DNA from: Nitrospira sp.
Lineage (GTDB): Bacteria; Nitrospirota; Nitrospiria; Nitrospirales; Nitrospiraceae
DNA length: 43,353 nucleotides
NCBI GenBank assembly: GCA_013696305.1
Contig: JACCYV010000187.1
Span: 1-43,353, forward strand
Direction of reading: 5' to 3'
Position 1 is the stretch's first letter. Every line of letters begins with the position of its first letter. The notes below the pieces were generated by a model that worked only from the letters and a program-made list of their open reading frames with translations, was not told where the DNA came from and searched no databases. Shown here in pieces: positions 1-8,450 of this stretch. The position numbers and the translations under genes are program-made.

Positions 1-465
1 GTATTTCCCGTGCTGTTTTTGGGAACCAATCAAGACGTGGAATTAGGCGGAGTGCGGATTCCTGCAGGTACGGCCATTTTCTTACTCACTCGTCAGTGCG
101 GACTGCAGGAAGAGGCCTTTGCGTCGCCGCATCAATTCCTGCCGGAACGCTGGTTGGTGTCTCGCCCCGGAACTCAAGAGGGACACAATACGAAAGCCTT
201 TGTCCCGTTTGGTGCAGGTCCGCGCTTTTGTCCCGGACGAAACCTGGCGCTCCTGGAGATCAAAGCCATCATGGCGATGCTCTGTCGTAATTTCTCGATG
301 TCGAAGCCAATGCACGCCAAACCAGTCGAAGAACAGTTCGGCTTCTTGATGGCGCCCGCGAATCTGTCCGTCGACATGCACAAACGGGAGAATCATTTCC
401 CTTCGGCGGGAGACGAATGGCTTCAGGCTGGGACAAGACGCCCGGTCGAGGCGACCGCGTCTTGA
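1..465 (+). CDS. Cytochrome P450, C-terminal part (5' end outside window)
   Basis: The frame is open from base 1, so the true start lies upstream; the GTG at base 10 is only an internal codon. The visible part is the heme-binding third of a P450 monooxygenase. PAGT is followed by the PERW variant of the PERF motif, and then FGAGPRFCPGRNLA, which fits the family signature FxxGxRxCxG; its cysteine is the thiolate ligand of the heme iron. These enzymes insert one oxygen atom from O2 into an organic substrate using a redox partner. The substrate cannot be told from this fragment. The C-terminal tail after the heme motif is about 75 residues, a normal length. The gene converges with the LuxR gene. 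The family call is secure; subfamily and role are unknown. Confidence 0.93.
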   Translation, partial: VFPVLFLGTNQDVELGGVRIPAGTAIFLLTRQCGLQEEAFASPHQFLPERWLVSRPGTQEGHNTKAFVPFGAGPRFCPGRNLALLEIKAIMAMLCRNFSMSKPMHAKPVEEQFGFLMAPANLSVDMHKRENHFPSAGDEWLQAGTRRPVEATAS

Positions 466-638
466 TGGGCCGGTGGCCATGCCGACACGAAAACGTGGAA
501 CACCTAGGTGAGGATGAGGTCATGGGGATCGTGCGGATCCCCGAAAACGCCGAATGCATGCCGACTGACCCGGCGTAGATTCAGAGGGGCCATTTTACTA
601 GTCTGGGACAACCCGGGCAGGTGACGCGTGCGCTACGT

Positions 639-1493
639 TCATCTCACTACCTGAGAGGGCACGGGAGGTCGGGTCCGGGGCGGGGGGATTTCCGAGGAGG
701 GTGCTGACTGAGATTGAGGCCGGACAGTCGGCGGAACCAACAAACCCGCGGCTCCATTCTGCCATTGAGCGACAGCGGCCCAGCGATTCTCGACGCCGCC
801 GAGTTTTTGATAGACGTTTTTGAGGTGAAATTTAACCGTATTCAAGCTGACGTGCAGAATGATGGAGATTTCCCAGTTCGTTTTGCCTTCAGCCACCCAT
901 CGCATAATCTCCTCTTCCCGGGCGGTCAGCGCCGGAGTGTCCGTCGCAGGCTGATCCTCGTTGTGGCGGGTGGTCGCGCGCAGATAGGCCAAGTGAAAAT
1001 GGGGCGCGAGAATCTGCATCATGGTCCGCAATCGGTTCATCAATCGCTGGTCGAAATTGCTGAACGCATAATAGGTGCACAGTCCGAGCACGCCCCGCAC
1101 ACCCACGGTGAGACACGACTTGATACCTGCATCAAGCTTGAGACTAATCACTTCCCGAGGAACGGGCATATCAAGGCAGTCTTCGCTGGACACCGTACCG
1201 ATGTGAGTTTTTTGCAGAAGTTGGATCGCAGGATCCGTGACATATCCCTGGGTCGCGTAAAGATGGGTGTGCTCCTCGCCGTAGGTTGAGTGTCCGATCT
1301 CTAAAGTCTTTTTCTGGATATGAAATGACCCGTTGGCGGAGAATCGGTGGGGAATCAGTGAGTTGACGGCCGACGCCAAGTCCGGTAGTTGAGCGCGATC
1401 TTGAATTCGTCGCACGCGCTCCATGACTTCGCCCAGATGTTGGAATTCCTTCCGCGAGAGATACTGGAGGCTTTCAGGCCCGCGAAAGATCAT
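639..1493 (-). CDS. LuxR-family transcriptional regulator
   Basis: This 284-residue protein has a C-terminal LuxR/FixJ helix-turn-helix at about residues 190-245 (LTAREEEIMRWVAEGKTNWEIS, then TVKFHLKNVYQKLG), which binds DNA. The N-terminal 180 residues look like a ligand- or signal-sensing domain rather than a receiver, because no phospho-acceptor aspartate context is visible. The layout resembles LuxR solos of the EpsA type found near exopolysaccharide loci, but no such locus is in the window, so that is only a suggestion. The ~40-residue tail after the HTH is rich in Pro, Ser and Arg and probably disordered. The ATG at 1493 lies inside the 3' end of the small upstream ORF (20-base overlap), which suggests translational coupling. 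The regulator class is clear; signal and targets are unknown. Confidence 0.88.
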   Translation of the reverse strand: MIFRGPESLQYLSRKEFQHLGEVMERVRRIQDRAQLPDLASAVNSLIPHRFSANGSFHIQKKTLEIGHSTYGEEHTHLYATQGYVTDPAIQLLQKTHIGTVSSEDCLDMPVPREVISLKLDAGIKSCLTVGVRGVLGLCTYYAFSNFDQRLMNRLRTMMQILAPHFHLAYLRATTRHNEDQPATDTPALTAREEEIMRWVAEGKTNWEISIILHVSLNTVKFHLKNVYQKLGGVENRWAAVAQWQNGAAGLLVPPTVRPQSQSAPSSEIPPPRTRPPVPSQVVR

Positions 1494-1731
1494 GGTTCGA
1501 CCTCTCTCCCGTCAATCGTTGGGGTCCGGACGTATCACCGGGAATCGACACCGCCCCACCGGGCATAGGAATCGGATCCCGGGACTGGAAAGACGTATCG
1601 GGGAATGGGCGGGTCATCGCGCGCATGGGAGGGAGATTCGTGCATATCTCATCGAGCGGATGAGGCCGGGCCCCAGACAGAATCGTTCCGACCGGCTGAA
1701 GGTCTTTCGAAATAAATTCCGGCAGATTCAT
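1474..1731 (-). CDS. Small hypothetical ORF upstream of the LuxR gene
   Basis: This 85-codon ORF begins at an ATG preceded by a strong Shine-Dalgarno (AAGGA, six bases before the start). It ends 20 bases inside the LuxR gene. The peptide (MNLPEFISKDLQ...) is rich in Pro, Arg and Thr, has no membrane segment or recognised domain, and looks poorly conserved after its first 15 residues. It could be a real small protein or an upstream ORF whose translation feeds ribosomes to the regulator. The ribosome-binding site is the main support; chance is not excluded. Confidence 0.35.
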   Translation of the reverse strand: MNLPEFISKDLQPVGTILSGARPHPLDEICTNLPPMRAMTRPFPDTSFQSRDPIPMPGGAVSIPGDTSGPQRLTGERSNHDLSRA

Positions 1732-1960
1732 GCTGTTTCCTTCTGATGCAGGTGATGCTCTAAAACAAAGGAAACGCGGGGACGTCGTTCGTACTCCAGC
1801 GGATGCCCTACCGAACCCTGCTGATTGTACCGCTCGTTGTCCGACCGTATCCAGGGTAATTACAACCTACTATAGGGTGCGTAGGGGATGAACTGCAATC
1901 CGGAAAGGATGCCGACGGGACGAGCAAGGACAGCGGTCGAGACGGTGTCTCTATTGTCTG
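1732..1960. other. Non-coding stretch, no feature recognised
   Basis: This lies between the small ORF upstream of luxR and the decayed secreted-protein gene. The short ORFs here have no family likeness or good ribosome-binding site. Promoters for the leftward luxR unit would be expected here, but I could not pick a convincing -35/-10 pair. Confidence 0.4.
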
Positions 1961-2358
1961 CTATCGCTGGATCTTCAGGGTGGGACCAAGGGCGAGCCAC
2001 TTCGCAGGACCGATGGCGGCCATGTGCGGGAGGTGAGCCACATACCACAATACGATATCCTGTTCTTGAACGCCCTGATTGTCTTCGTCATAACCGAGTT
2101 GGCCGCGCGCTCCGAACACCCACGGGATATCCTCATCGGGGTTGGCCCGACGCGTACGACCGGCATGCTGGCCTTGGCGAGGACCTGTTCCCCGCCAAAG
2201 GTGACATTGCGAAGCGCGAGACCGGTGTTGTCTGTGACTTCGTAGTCGAAACTCCAACGTCCCCAGTCGATATGTTCAGACGTCTCCTCCGCCCAACCGG
2301 GGAGCGGCAGGGCCAGGGTGCAGAGCAGCAGCAGGGTCGTCACGGCAACGCGTGTCAT
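1961..2358 (-). pseudogene. Decayed secreted protein, copper-amine-oxidase-like ends
   Basis: The ATG at 2358 has a good Shine-Dalgarno (AAAGGA) and is followed by a clear signal peptide (hydrophobic TLLLLCTLALPLPGWA). The next stretch (WSFDYEVTDNTGLALRNVTF, then VLAKASMPVVRV) is protein-like. Near 2146-2148 the frame must shift by one base to continue as NPDEDIPWVFGARGQLGYD, then DIVLWYVAHLPH and a stop at 1961. One extra G in the local G run would repair it. The two ends resemble the N- and C-terminal parts of copper-amine-oxidase-like proteins, but the large catalytic middle is absent, so an internal deletion is likely as well. That family likeness is from memory and uncertain; the frameshift and signal peptide are seen directly. 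It is the last gene of the 5070-1961 leftward operon. Confidence 0.5.
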
Positions 2359-2378
2359 CCGCGATCCTTTCACTTCTC

Positions 2379-3165
2379 CTATCGAGGCGGTTCGTCCTCG
2401 GCGTCCAGCACGCGGTCTTCCGTCAGGTCCACTTGAGCCCAGTATTTGGGGTCCCCGTCCTTGCCCTGCGAAAAGGTAATCCAGATCACCCGGTGCCCAT
2501 ACCCCGGGTCGTTCTGAAAAAACCACGATCCAGCTGCATCAAGAGCCCGTGTCCTTGCAGGGCCTGCACCTTGCCGGCGAGACGCGCATCCGCACGGGCT
2601 CACTCGATCCCTCGTTGCAGCTCTTGAGCGCCTTCGGGAGGCAGATATCCTTCTTTTCGAGAGACCTGCACCACCGTCGTGTATTTCATGCGCACGTCGA
2701 TCGCGACATTGTGGCTGTAGCTGAAGGAGGTGAGTCTGGTGAATCGGGCCTGATTTCGACAGCAGCCGAAGGAGACTTTGCCTTCCGGCGACACGCGATC
2801 CGCGTCGATGAACCCCCAGCGGGTGCCCAAAAGGGCCAGACCCTGGGATCGACTTCTGACGTTTTTCCGCATATCGGCAATCTCAGACGCTGAGAGCACT
2901 GCAGCCTGATTCGGCGTCCGTGTGAAGGCCTCCTCGACTGCAGTTCCGGTCATCTTGGGTTTGATGTGACCGACGGATTCATCGGTCGTGAATTCGAGGG
3001 TATGTCTGGCCGGGATCTGCGCGGGAAGCGGGGTTTTCGGGTTTCCGGATCTTCAGGGCCGAACGGACCACGGGAGGCGGCATCGAGACTGCAGCCTGAA
3101 CCAACGACGAACAGCAGCAGGACTATATATGTCCGTATCGCGAGTCGGGCTTCCATAGGTATCAC
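2379..3165 (-). pseudogene. Frameshifted lipoprotein gene, function unknown
   Basis: The gene starts at a GTG overlapping the upstream stop (GTGA) or at the ATG at 3156. A lipoprotein signal peptide follows (YIVLLLFVVGSGC). The reading then breaks three times. Near 3030-3037 a missing base in an A/C run moves the sense frame to KTPLPAQIPARHTLEF, continuing into the 117-aa ORF. At 2600-2602 an in-frame TGA interrupts QELQRGIE, but the same frame stays protein-like after it (ARADARLAGKVQALQG). Near 2517-2522 a missing base in a T run moves the sense frame to FFQNDPGYGHRVIWIT, which ends at 2379. Reassembled, it would be a lipoprotein of roughly 260 residues. No domain was recognised. It is the fourth gene of the lipoprotein operon. 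Three lesions argue for decay, but sequencing error at homopolymers could explain two. Confidence 0.6.
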
Positions 3166-3683
3166 ACGATCGCCAATTTACCGGCCACCCCGATCGCCAT
3201 TCTGGACACCTGGGCAGCGGCCTTGATGACGGCGGCGCGTCTCTTCCGAGAGGCGGCATCCAGCACGGCCTTGGTCAAAAGATTTTTGTACGTGGCGATT
3301 TCGTCGGCCTCAAACGGGACGATCCTGGCCACCGTCTCATTGTTGAAGGTGTTGGCCAGTTGCACATACAGGTTGGAGATCTCCGCCGCATAGATTCCGC
3401 GACGCAAGGGGTCGTTTTTGTAGGTTTCAAACTTCTTCCGCAAGGCGGCCACGGCGTCAAGGAGTGCCGTTTGCCGCACTTTGGTCTCGTCCTGACGGCC
3501 GACGGCGAACTCCACACTTCCCAATTGATCGATCAGGACTTGCGCCTCATCCCTGGCATGCTCTACCTGATTCGACAGTTGCTCGATGTCAGTGGTGGCG
3601 CTTTCGGCCGTTTCCATCAATTGCTTGATGAGGCTGTCGTTGTCTTGGAGGAAGGTGACCACGCTTTCGATGCTGCGGTTCAT
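3162..3683 (-). CDS. Hypothetical helical protein in lipoprotein operon
   Basis: This is a 173-residue, mostly helical protein with charged heptad-like stretches (DNDSLIKQLMETAESATTDIEQLSNQVEHARDEAQ), suggesting a coiled coil over the first 60 residues. It has no signal peptide or strong membrane span; the C-terminus is mildly hydrophobic (VSRMAIGVAGKLAIV). GGAGG lies just upstream of the ATG. It sits 11 bases after the lipoprotein gene ending at 3695, and its TGA overlaps the next start, so it is operonic and probably acts with the two lipoproteins. I do not recognise the family. A scaffold or partner role at the membrane is inference only. Confidence 0.72.
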   Translation of the reverse strand: MNRSIESVVTFLQDNDSLIKQLMETAESATTDIEQLSNQVEHARDEAQVLIDQLGSVEFAVGRQDETKVRQTALLDAVAALRKKFETYKNDPLRRGIYAAEISNLYVQLANTFNNETVARIVPFEADEIATYKNLLTKAVLDAASRKRRAAVIKAAAQVSRMAIGVAGKLAIV

Positions 3684-3694
3684 AGAGGCCTCCG

Positions 3695-4405
3695 TTACTG
3701 CCCGTCGTCCTTCTTCAGCCGGTCGAGGAGTTCCACCAGGTCGGCGGTGAAGTTCTGGGCACGTGCCAACCCACCGACCCGCAGGATGCGCGCGCCGACG
3801 ACTTCGTCCAGCGCGTCATTGACGGTGCGTGAGTGATTCAGGACTCCCATGATCTGTTCTGACCGGCCGGGGGCCTGATCGAGGATCGAGGCGACGAATT
3901 CCGGATCGACGGAAGCCAGGGCCGATTGTTTGGCGAAGCGCTGGATCTGTGCATGGAGCGTGGCCGTCTGCTTCCACGAGTCGTTGAGGGCATTGGCCGT
4001 ATCCCGGAGACCGCAGAAATCCTCTTCGAATTGATCCCAGACGGCCTTCTCCAGTCCCTGCGCATCGGCCATATAGATGAGACTCATGAGGTAGGCCGCC
4101 GCATAGGCGGCGGCGTCCTTCTTGTTCGTCACGTTCCGGAATGAGGCCAGGGCGAAGCGGTGTGTGGCTTCAAGGGTCTGCAGTGACTTGAAGCTCTCAT
4201 GTAGAGAGCTACGAGCCTGTTCGAGGAACTTGATCCGGGCGTCGGTCTCTTTTTGAAACAGATCGATGTTGGTCTGTGCAACATCGATTTTCGTGCCCTC
4301 CAGCTGAATGAGATCCCGTACCGAGCGGCTGTGAATCGAATGGCACCCGGTGGTCACCAAGATCAACAGGACCATGGACAGTACCGGTAGGCGTCGTCGA
4401 ATCAT
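3695..4405 (-). CDS. Putative lipoprotein, helical, function unknown
   Basis: I chose the ATG at 4405 over the ORF-track start at 4441: it has AAGGAG six bases upstream and places a standard lipoprotein signal at the N-terminus (LPVLSMVLLILVTTGC). The 4441 start would overlap the preceding stop as ATGA but adds 12 polar residues before the signal. The mature protein has about 215 residues and is largely helical (DVAQTNIDLFQKETDARIKF and similar). An Ala/Tyr-rich segment (DAAAYAAAYLMSLIYMADAQ) sits near the middle. There is no known domain. Its order between another lipoprotein and a coiled-coil protein suggests a small envelope complex. Substrate and pathway are unknown. Confidence 0.75.
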   Translation of the reverse strand: MIRRRLPVLSMVLLILVTTGCHSIHSRSVRDLIQLEGTKIDVAQTNIDLFQKETDARIKFLEQARSSLHESFKSLQTLEATHRFALASFRNVTNKKDAAAYAAAYLMSLIYMADAQGLEKAVWDQFEEDFCGLRDTANALNDSWKQTATLHAQIQRFAKQSALASVDPEFVASILDQAPGRSEQIMGVLNHSRTVNDALDEVVGARILRVGGLARAQNFTADLVELLDRLKKDDGQ

Positions 4406-4437
4406 GGAGAACTCCTTCTCACTGACGGATTGCCCGG

Positions 4438-5070
4438 TCATCGGCGCACCTGGCGTAGCGCATCAGCCAGTGCGAGGGTATCGGTCCGATCGAGGGTGAC
4501 ATCGATATCCAAATACTGTTTGATCATCGCGTTGATCCGGCGGAGGGCTCCAATGTTGATCCGGTACTGATCGAACGCCGTGAGGTCAACAGCCGAAGCA
4601 GCCTGTGAATCTGCAGAGACTCGCTGCTCGATGCGGGCGATCAGCTCCGGAAGTTGCTGGATGAGGTTGATCATGTCGCCGGAGCCGGCCAGGAAGACAG
4701 GTTGTCCATTGGTGCCTTTGCGTTCCGGAAGTGATTTCAGGCGGATCCCGTTGACCAGGGCAATGATCTCGGCTCCCAGCAACTTGGCATCGTCTTCAGT
4801 TATCTCGGTATCCGGGACGTCTACGAGTGTGGGGTTGGTGGTCGCCCATTGCAGCGCCAGATTCAGCTTGAGCCGGGTTTGAACGAAGCGATACCACTGA
4901 TGCTGCCGGGTGGTGACGAGGCCGACCAGTTCACGATACTGTTGAATGAGCTGTTCGTTTTCGGCATAGGCCTGGTCCTTTGCCACGAGCGCCTGTTTGA
5001 TTTCCGGGGGCGTGGTGCAGGCGGCGAGCGACGCGAGGATCAGCCAGCTTACGATGCGCAACATCCTCAT
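4438..5070 (-). CDS. Putative lipoprotein, first gene of unknown operon
   Basis: The start is set at the ATG at 5070, which has GGGAGG seven bases upstream; the ORF-track start at 5124 lacks this. The N-terminus (MRMLRIVSWLILASLAAC) is a textbook lipobox with Cys at residue 18, so the protein is probably anchored in the outer or inner membrane. The remaining ~190 residues are mostly helical, with glutamine-rich and charged stretches. No recognised domain. It ends in an ATGA context with the next possible start, so the genes from 5070 down to at least 3162 look co-transcribed. I see no secretion ATPase, porin or enzyme beside them, so the function stays open. Confidence 0.75.
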   Translation of the reverse strand: MRMLRIVSWLILASLAACTTPPEIKQALVAKDQAYAENEQLIQQYRELVGLVTTRQHQWYRFVQTRLKLNLALQWATTNPTLVDVPDTEITEDDAKLLGAEIIALVNGIRLKSLPERKGTNGQPVFLAGSGDMINLIQQLPELIARIEQRVSADSQAASAVDLTAFDQYRINIGALRRINAMIKQYLDIDVTLDRTDTLALADALRQVRR

Positions 5071-5316
5071 CGGGATGCCTCCCAGTGATAGTCTCGGATT
5101 AAATTTATTCCTAGCCATAGGCAAGCTACGTAACTTGTCAGCACGCCTTCCATGGCGGGCAGATTAGTCCTGCAATCTCACATGCCGCAAGCGAAAACAT
5201 TGATTTGTTGCAAATTGATACCGCACCGGCGTTGGGCTTGACCGTACCCATTCCGATACAGGTGTATTGAAGATCATACAGAGCAACCCAGTACAATTTT
5301 TGAGTGGCGAGCTCAG

Positions 5317-7122
5317 TTATGACGGGGTCAGGGATTTTCGCAAGGCGGCGAGGGTGGACAAATCGAGGCCTGCCGACCGGAGTTGTTCATCGGTGGCCTC
5401 CGCAATCAGCTCGAGGCTGCCGAAGTGTTTGAGGAGTCGTTTCTTGCGAATCTCGCCGATGCCGGAGATTTGATCCAGTTCCGAGGAGAGCAAGGCCTTG
5501 CCTCTCAGCTTCCGGTGATAGGTCACCGCAAATCGATGGGCTTCGTCCCGAATCCGTTGGACGAGGTGGGTGGCGGGTGAGGTCGGCCGCAGGACGATCG
5601 GATTCTTTCGACCCGGCAGGAAAATGCGTTCCTCTTTGTCGCCACGGGCTTTTGCCAGGCCGATGATCGGAATCTGATCCTGTCCGACCTGTTTGAGGCC
5701 TTCGAGCGCGGCGCTGAGCTGACCCAATCCGCCGTCGATGAGAATCAGATCCGGGCGGGCGAGTTCCTCGGTGTTGCCGTAACGCCGCATGACGGCTTCC
5801 TGCATGCTGGCAAAGTCATTGGCGCCCTCGACGGTCTTGATCCGGAATTTACGGTAATCGGATTTCTTGGCCTGCCCGTCTTCCCAGACGACCAGCGAGG
5901 CGACCGATTGATTGCCCATGATGTTCGAGATGTCGAATCCTTCAATGCGATGCGGGGCCTTCTCGAGACGAAGCAGGCGTTTTAGCTCCGCTGTGGCCTG
6001 ACGATCCAATGCCTCATTGCGGAGATGGTCGGCAATCGCGGCGCCGGCATTTTCGTCGGCGAGCAGCACTAATTGATGCTTAGTGCCGCGCTCAGGCGCG
6101 ATGATACGCACGGTCTCGCCTCGTTTTTCGGTCAGCCATTGTTCGATTAGCGGGGCGTCGTCGAGTGCGGTCGGCACCAGGAGTTCTTTAGGTGGTTGTC
6201 CTTCTTTATTATAGAACTGCTCAATCGCGGAGCGGACCAACTCTTCGTCACCGGCATCGCCGGACTGGGGCCAGAAGAAATCTTTACGGCCGATCAGCAA
6301 GCCTCCGCGCACAAACAACAGTTGGAGGTCTGCCGCCGTGCCCTGCCGCGCCAAGCCGACCACATCTTGATCGGACGCGCTGATTTGAGTAATACGTTGT
6401 TTCTCAAGGGTTCGTTCGACACTGAACAGCCGGTCCCTCAACCGGGCGGCCTCTTCGAACTGCTCCCGTTCCGCCGCTCCCTCCATCTCCTGTCGAAGGC
6501 TGTCCAGCAATTCCCGGTCTCGTCCTTCGAGAAACTGGCGGACTTGCTTCACGATCCCATGGTAGTCGTCCCGGGATTGGTTGCCGATGCAGGGCGCCAT
6601 GCATCGCTTGATCTCAAACTCGATGCAGGCGCGTTCGGCCCTGCCGTTGATATCGATTTCGCACGTGGCCAGTGGGAACACCTTTCGGATGACCTTCAGC
6701 GTGTCCCGCAACGCCCCTGCCGGCGTGTAGGGGCCATAGTAGAGCGCGCCGTCTTTTTGCACGCGCCGGACGATCGAAAGCCGCGGAAACTCTTCTTTGA
6801 TCGGCAGGCGCAGATAGGGGTACTGCTTGTCGTCCCGGAGCACCACGTTGAAGCGCGGGCGGTGACGCTTGATCAGGTTGCTTTCGAGGATCAGCGCTTC
6901 AAGGACGGATCGCGTGACGATGGTTTCGAAATCGGCAATCTCGTTGACGAGCAGGTTGGTTTTCGGTGTCTGGTCGTTGCCCCTTTGGAAATACGAGCGA
7001 ACCCGGTCAGCTAGAACAGCGGCCTTGCCGATGTACAGAATCTCCTTCTTCTCATTCTTAAAGAGATAGCAGCCGGGCTGTTCCGGCAAATGGGCCAGTT
7101 TGGATTGCAGTGCGTCGGTCAT
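5317..7122 (-). CDS. uvrC: Excinuclease ABC subunit C
   Basis: UvrC makes the two incisions on either side of a DNA lesion after UvrA and UvrB have located it. From the ATG at 7122 the protein has 601 residues, the usual length; the ORF track's TTG at 7131 adds only three. The N-terminal GIY-YIG nuclease begins at once (PGCYLFKNEKKEILYIGKA). A zinc-type cysteine pattern follows (ACIEFEIKRCMAPC), then a UvrB-binding UVR motif (EQFEEAARLRDRL). The RNase H-like second nuclease includes EGFDISNIMG and LILIDGGLGQL, and tandem helix-hairpin-helix motifs close the protein (LDQISGIGEIRKKRLLKHFG). The Shine-Dalgarno is weak. The gene stands alone upstream of the dapF region in the same direction. Confidence 0.97.
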   Translation of the reverse strand: MTDALQSKLAHLPEQPGCYLFKNEKKEILYIGKAAVLADRVRSYFQRGNDQTPKTNLLVNEIADFETIVTRSVLEALILESNLIKRHRPRFNVVLRDDKQYPYLRLPIKEEFPRLSIVRRVQKDGALYYGPYTPAGALRDTLKVIRKVFPLATCEIDINGRAERACIEFEIKRCMAPCIGNQSRDDYHGIVKQVRQFLEGRDRELLDSLRQEMEGAAEREQFEEAARLRDRLFSVERTLEKQRITQISASDQDVVGLARQGTAADLQLLFVRGGLLIGRKDFFWPQSGDAGDEELVRSAIEQFYNKEGQPPKELLVPTALDDAPLIEQWLTEKRGETVRIIAPERGTKHQLVLLADENAGAAIADHLRNEALDRQATAELKRLLRLEKAPHRIEGFDISNIMGNQSVASLVVWEDGQAKKSDYRKFRIKTVEGANDFASMQEAVMRRYGNTEELARPDLILIDGGLGQLSAALEGLKQVGQDQIPIIGLAKARGDKEERIFLPGRKNPIVLRPTSPATHLVQRIRDEAHRFAVTYHRKLRGKALLSSELDQISGIGEIRKKRLLKHFGSLELIAEATDEQLRSAGLDLSTLAALRKSLTPS

Positions 7123-7276
7123 TCTTTGCAAGCAAGTGTTTCGGTCGACGTCGGTAGATTATTGTACTTCCACAACGGGGGGGACTATCCAGCACGAACT
7201 ATAAAGGCTGCGGAAACCTATTCTGGCAAACTAGACCTTGATAGTCAGCAGGTGCAGCGAGACAGGAAAACACCCG

Positions 7277-7446
7277 GCAGGATGGTCAAAATGTCCGTCC
7301 AGCGAGGCCGCAGCGAATGAAGAGCCGAGGCGTCTCGTTCTTACCCGCACGCCCCACGCCTGCCTAGACAGGCTCTTTCCCCATAGCGGTACGTTGAGGT
7401 CTGAACGATGCGAGAACGAAGCTGGCGGGCATTTTCAGCATCCTGC
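7277..7446. repeat. Interspersed palindromic repeat, copy A
   Basis: On the minus strand this begins GCAGGATGCTGAAAAT and ends ATTTTGACCATCCTGC, so its ends are inverted repeats. Inside lie CAGCTTCGTTCTCGC, CCTCAACGTACC and CTGCGGCCTCGCTGGA. The same blocks occur in the same order in copy B at 8868-8990 on the other strand. Copy A is longer because about 50 extra bases sit near its centre. It starts exactly at the dapF stop codon (shared base 7446). The design is that of a non-autonomous palindromic element. I recall similar sequence scattered through Nitrospira genomes, but could not check it. Confidence 0.75.
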
Positions 7447-8315
7447 TACCGTAGCGTTCGCACAAAGGACGGGCTGAGGGCCCCTCGGGCAACTTCTGCG
7501 ACGGGGCCCTTCATGGTCAAGCTGAAATCATGGGCAACTTCTATGTTGAGCGTGCCTCCTGGCATCTTCACCGTGACCGGGCTTTTGACCAGACCCAGCC
7601 GGACGGCGGCGCTGGCGGCAGCGCAAGATGAGGAGCCGGAGGCTTGAGTTTCTCCTGCGCCTCGCTCCCAGATGAGAATGAAGAGTTCTTTCGGTCCCGT
7701 CGGAACGGCAAACTGAACATTGGTGCGATTGGGAAACAGGACATGGTTCTCCAGGGCAGGCCCGAGCGTCAGCAGGTCCTCCCGATTCCAGACATCTCCG
7801 GTCTTCTTGAAAAGCACGCAATGAGGATTGCCGACGCTGACACCCGTGAATGGGAGCGTTCGCCCTGCCGCCTCGATGGGAACTTGGATCAGTTCGTCCA
7901 TGGGAAGCGTGCAGGGAAGGGTGGCCGGTTGAAAGGAAGCCTGCCCCATTTCGACCGTGGCCGCTATAGCATCGCCATGGCGGTCCAGATGAAGCGAGAT
8001 GACAACCCGGCCACCCTTGGTCTCGACGGTAAACTGCTTCTTTTTAGTTTTGCCGGTCGCATGGAGATAGCGAGCGAAGATGCGCAAGCCATTGCCGGAC
8101 TTCTCGGCCTCGCTCCCATCGGGATTGAAAATACGCAGCCCGAAGTCGGCTTTTTTGGAAGGAACCAGGGCGAGGATACCATCACTGCCCAGGCCCCAGT
8201 AGCGATCGCAGATGCCTCGAATCTTCCCGGCGGTGAGCTTGAACGTCAACTCCAACGGGTCCATGACCAGATAGTCGTTGCCGAGTCCGTGCCCGCGAAA
8301 AAACCCGTTCTTCAT
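7446..8315 (-). CDS. dapF: Diaminopimelate epimerase homologue lacking both catalytic Cys
   Basis: The ATG at 8315 has AAGGAG seven bases upstream and starts the family's usual N-terminus (KNGFFRGHGLGNDYLVMD); the 44 residues upstream in the ORF track are spurious. The 289-residue length fits DapF, which interconverts LL- and meso-diaminopimelate for lysine and peptidoglycan. The fold motifs are present: NPDGSEAEKSGNGLRIFARY, GVSVGNPHCV and ERGAGETQASGSSSCAA. In DapF the two active-site bases are cysteines in CGNG and in ACGTG/ACGSG. Here both are serine (SGNG encoded by tcc; ASGSS encoded by tcc). The gene is otherwise intact. It may be a natural serine-type subfamily, a different isomerase, or inactive. 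It is followed downstream by repeat copy A. Confidence 0.88.
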   Translation of the reverse strand: MKNGFFRGHGLGNDYLVMDPLELTFKLTAGKIRGICDRYWGLGSDGILALVPSKKADFGLRIFNPDGSEAEKSGNGLRIFARYLHATGKTKKKQFTVETKGGRVVISLHLDRHGDAIAATVEMGQASFQPATLPCTLPMDELIQVPIEAAGRTLPFTGVSVGNPHCVLFKKTGDVWNREDLLTLGPALENHVLFPNRTNVQFAVPTGPKELFILIWERGAGETQASGSSSCAAASAAVRLGLVKSPVTVKMPGGTLNIEVAHDFSLTMKGPVAEVARGALSPSFVRTLR

Positions 8316-8450
8316 GCCTGGTCTCCTTGAGGATAGATCTTTGATTCGCGGTCGTTCGTGGGAAAGCAGAAAAGGTACTGCGTCGCTTCCCATTTCGTCA
8401 ATGGGTGGAGAGACGAAACAGGCGGATGCATGAGCGAGGAAAGACACGTA

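Noticed and set aside
1975-2526. 183-aa minus ORF taken as one protein
   Set aside because: Only its middle (signal peptide onward) is protein-like; the first 56 residues are out of frame with the upstream lipoprotein, and the end is past the frameshift.
5125-5316. Possible sigma-70 promoter (CTGACA ... TATGGC) for the lipoprotein operon, and a lone GAGTGGCGAGC near 5305
   Set aside because: The -10 is poor and the spacing short; the heptamer-like stretch has no facing arm, so neither is strong enough to list.
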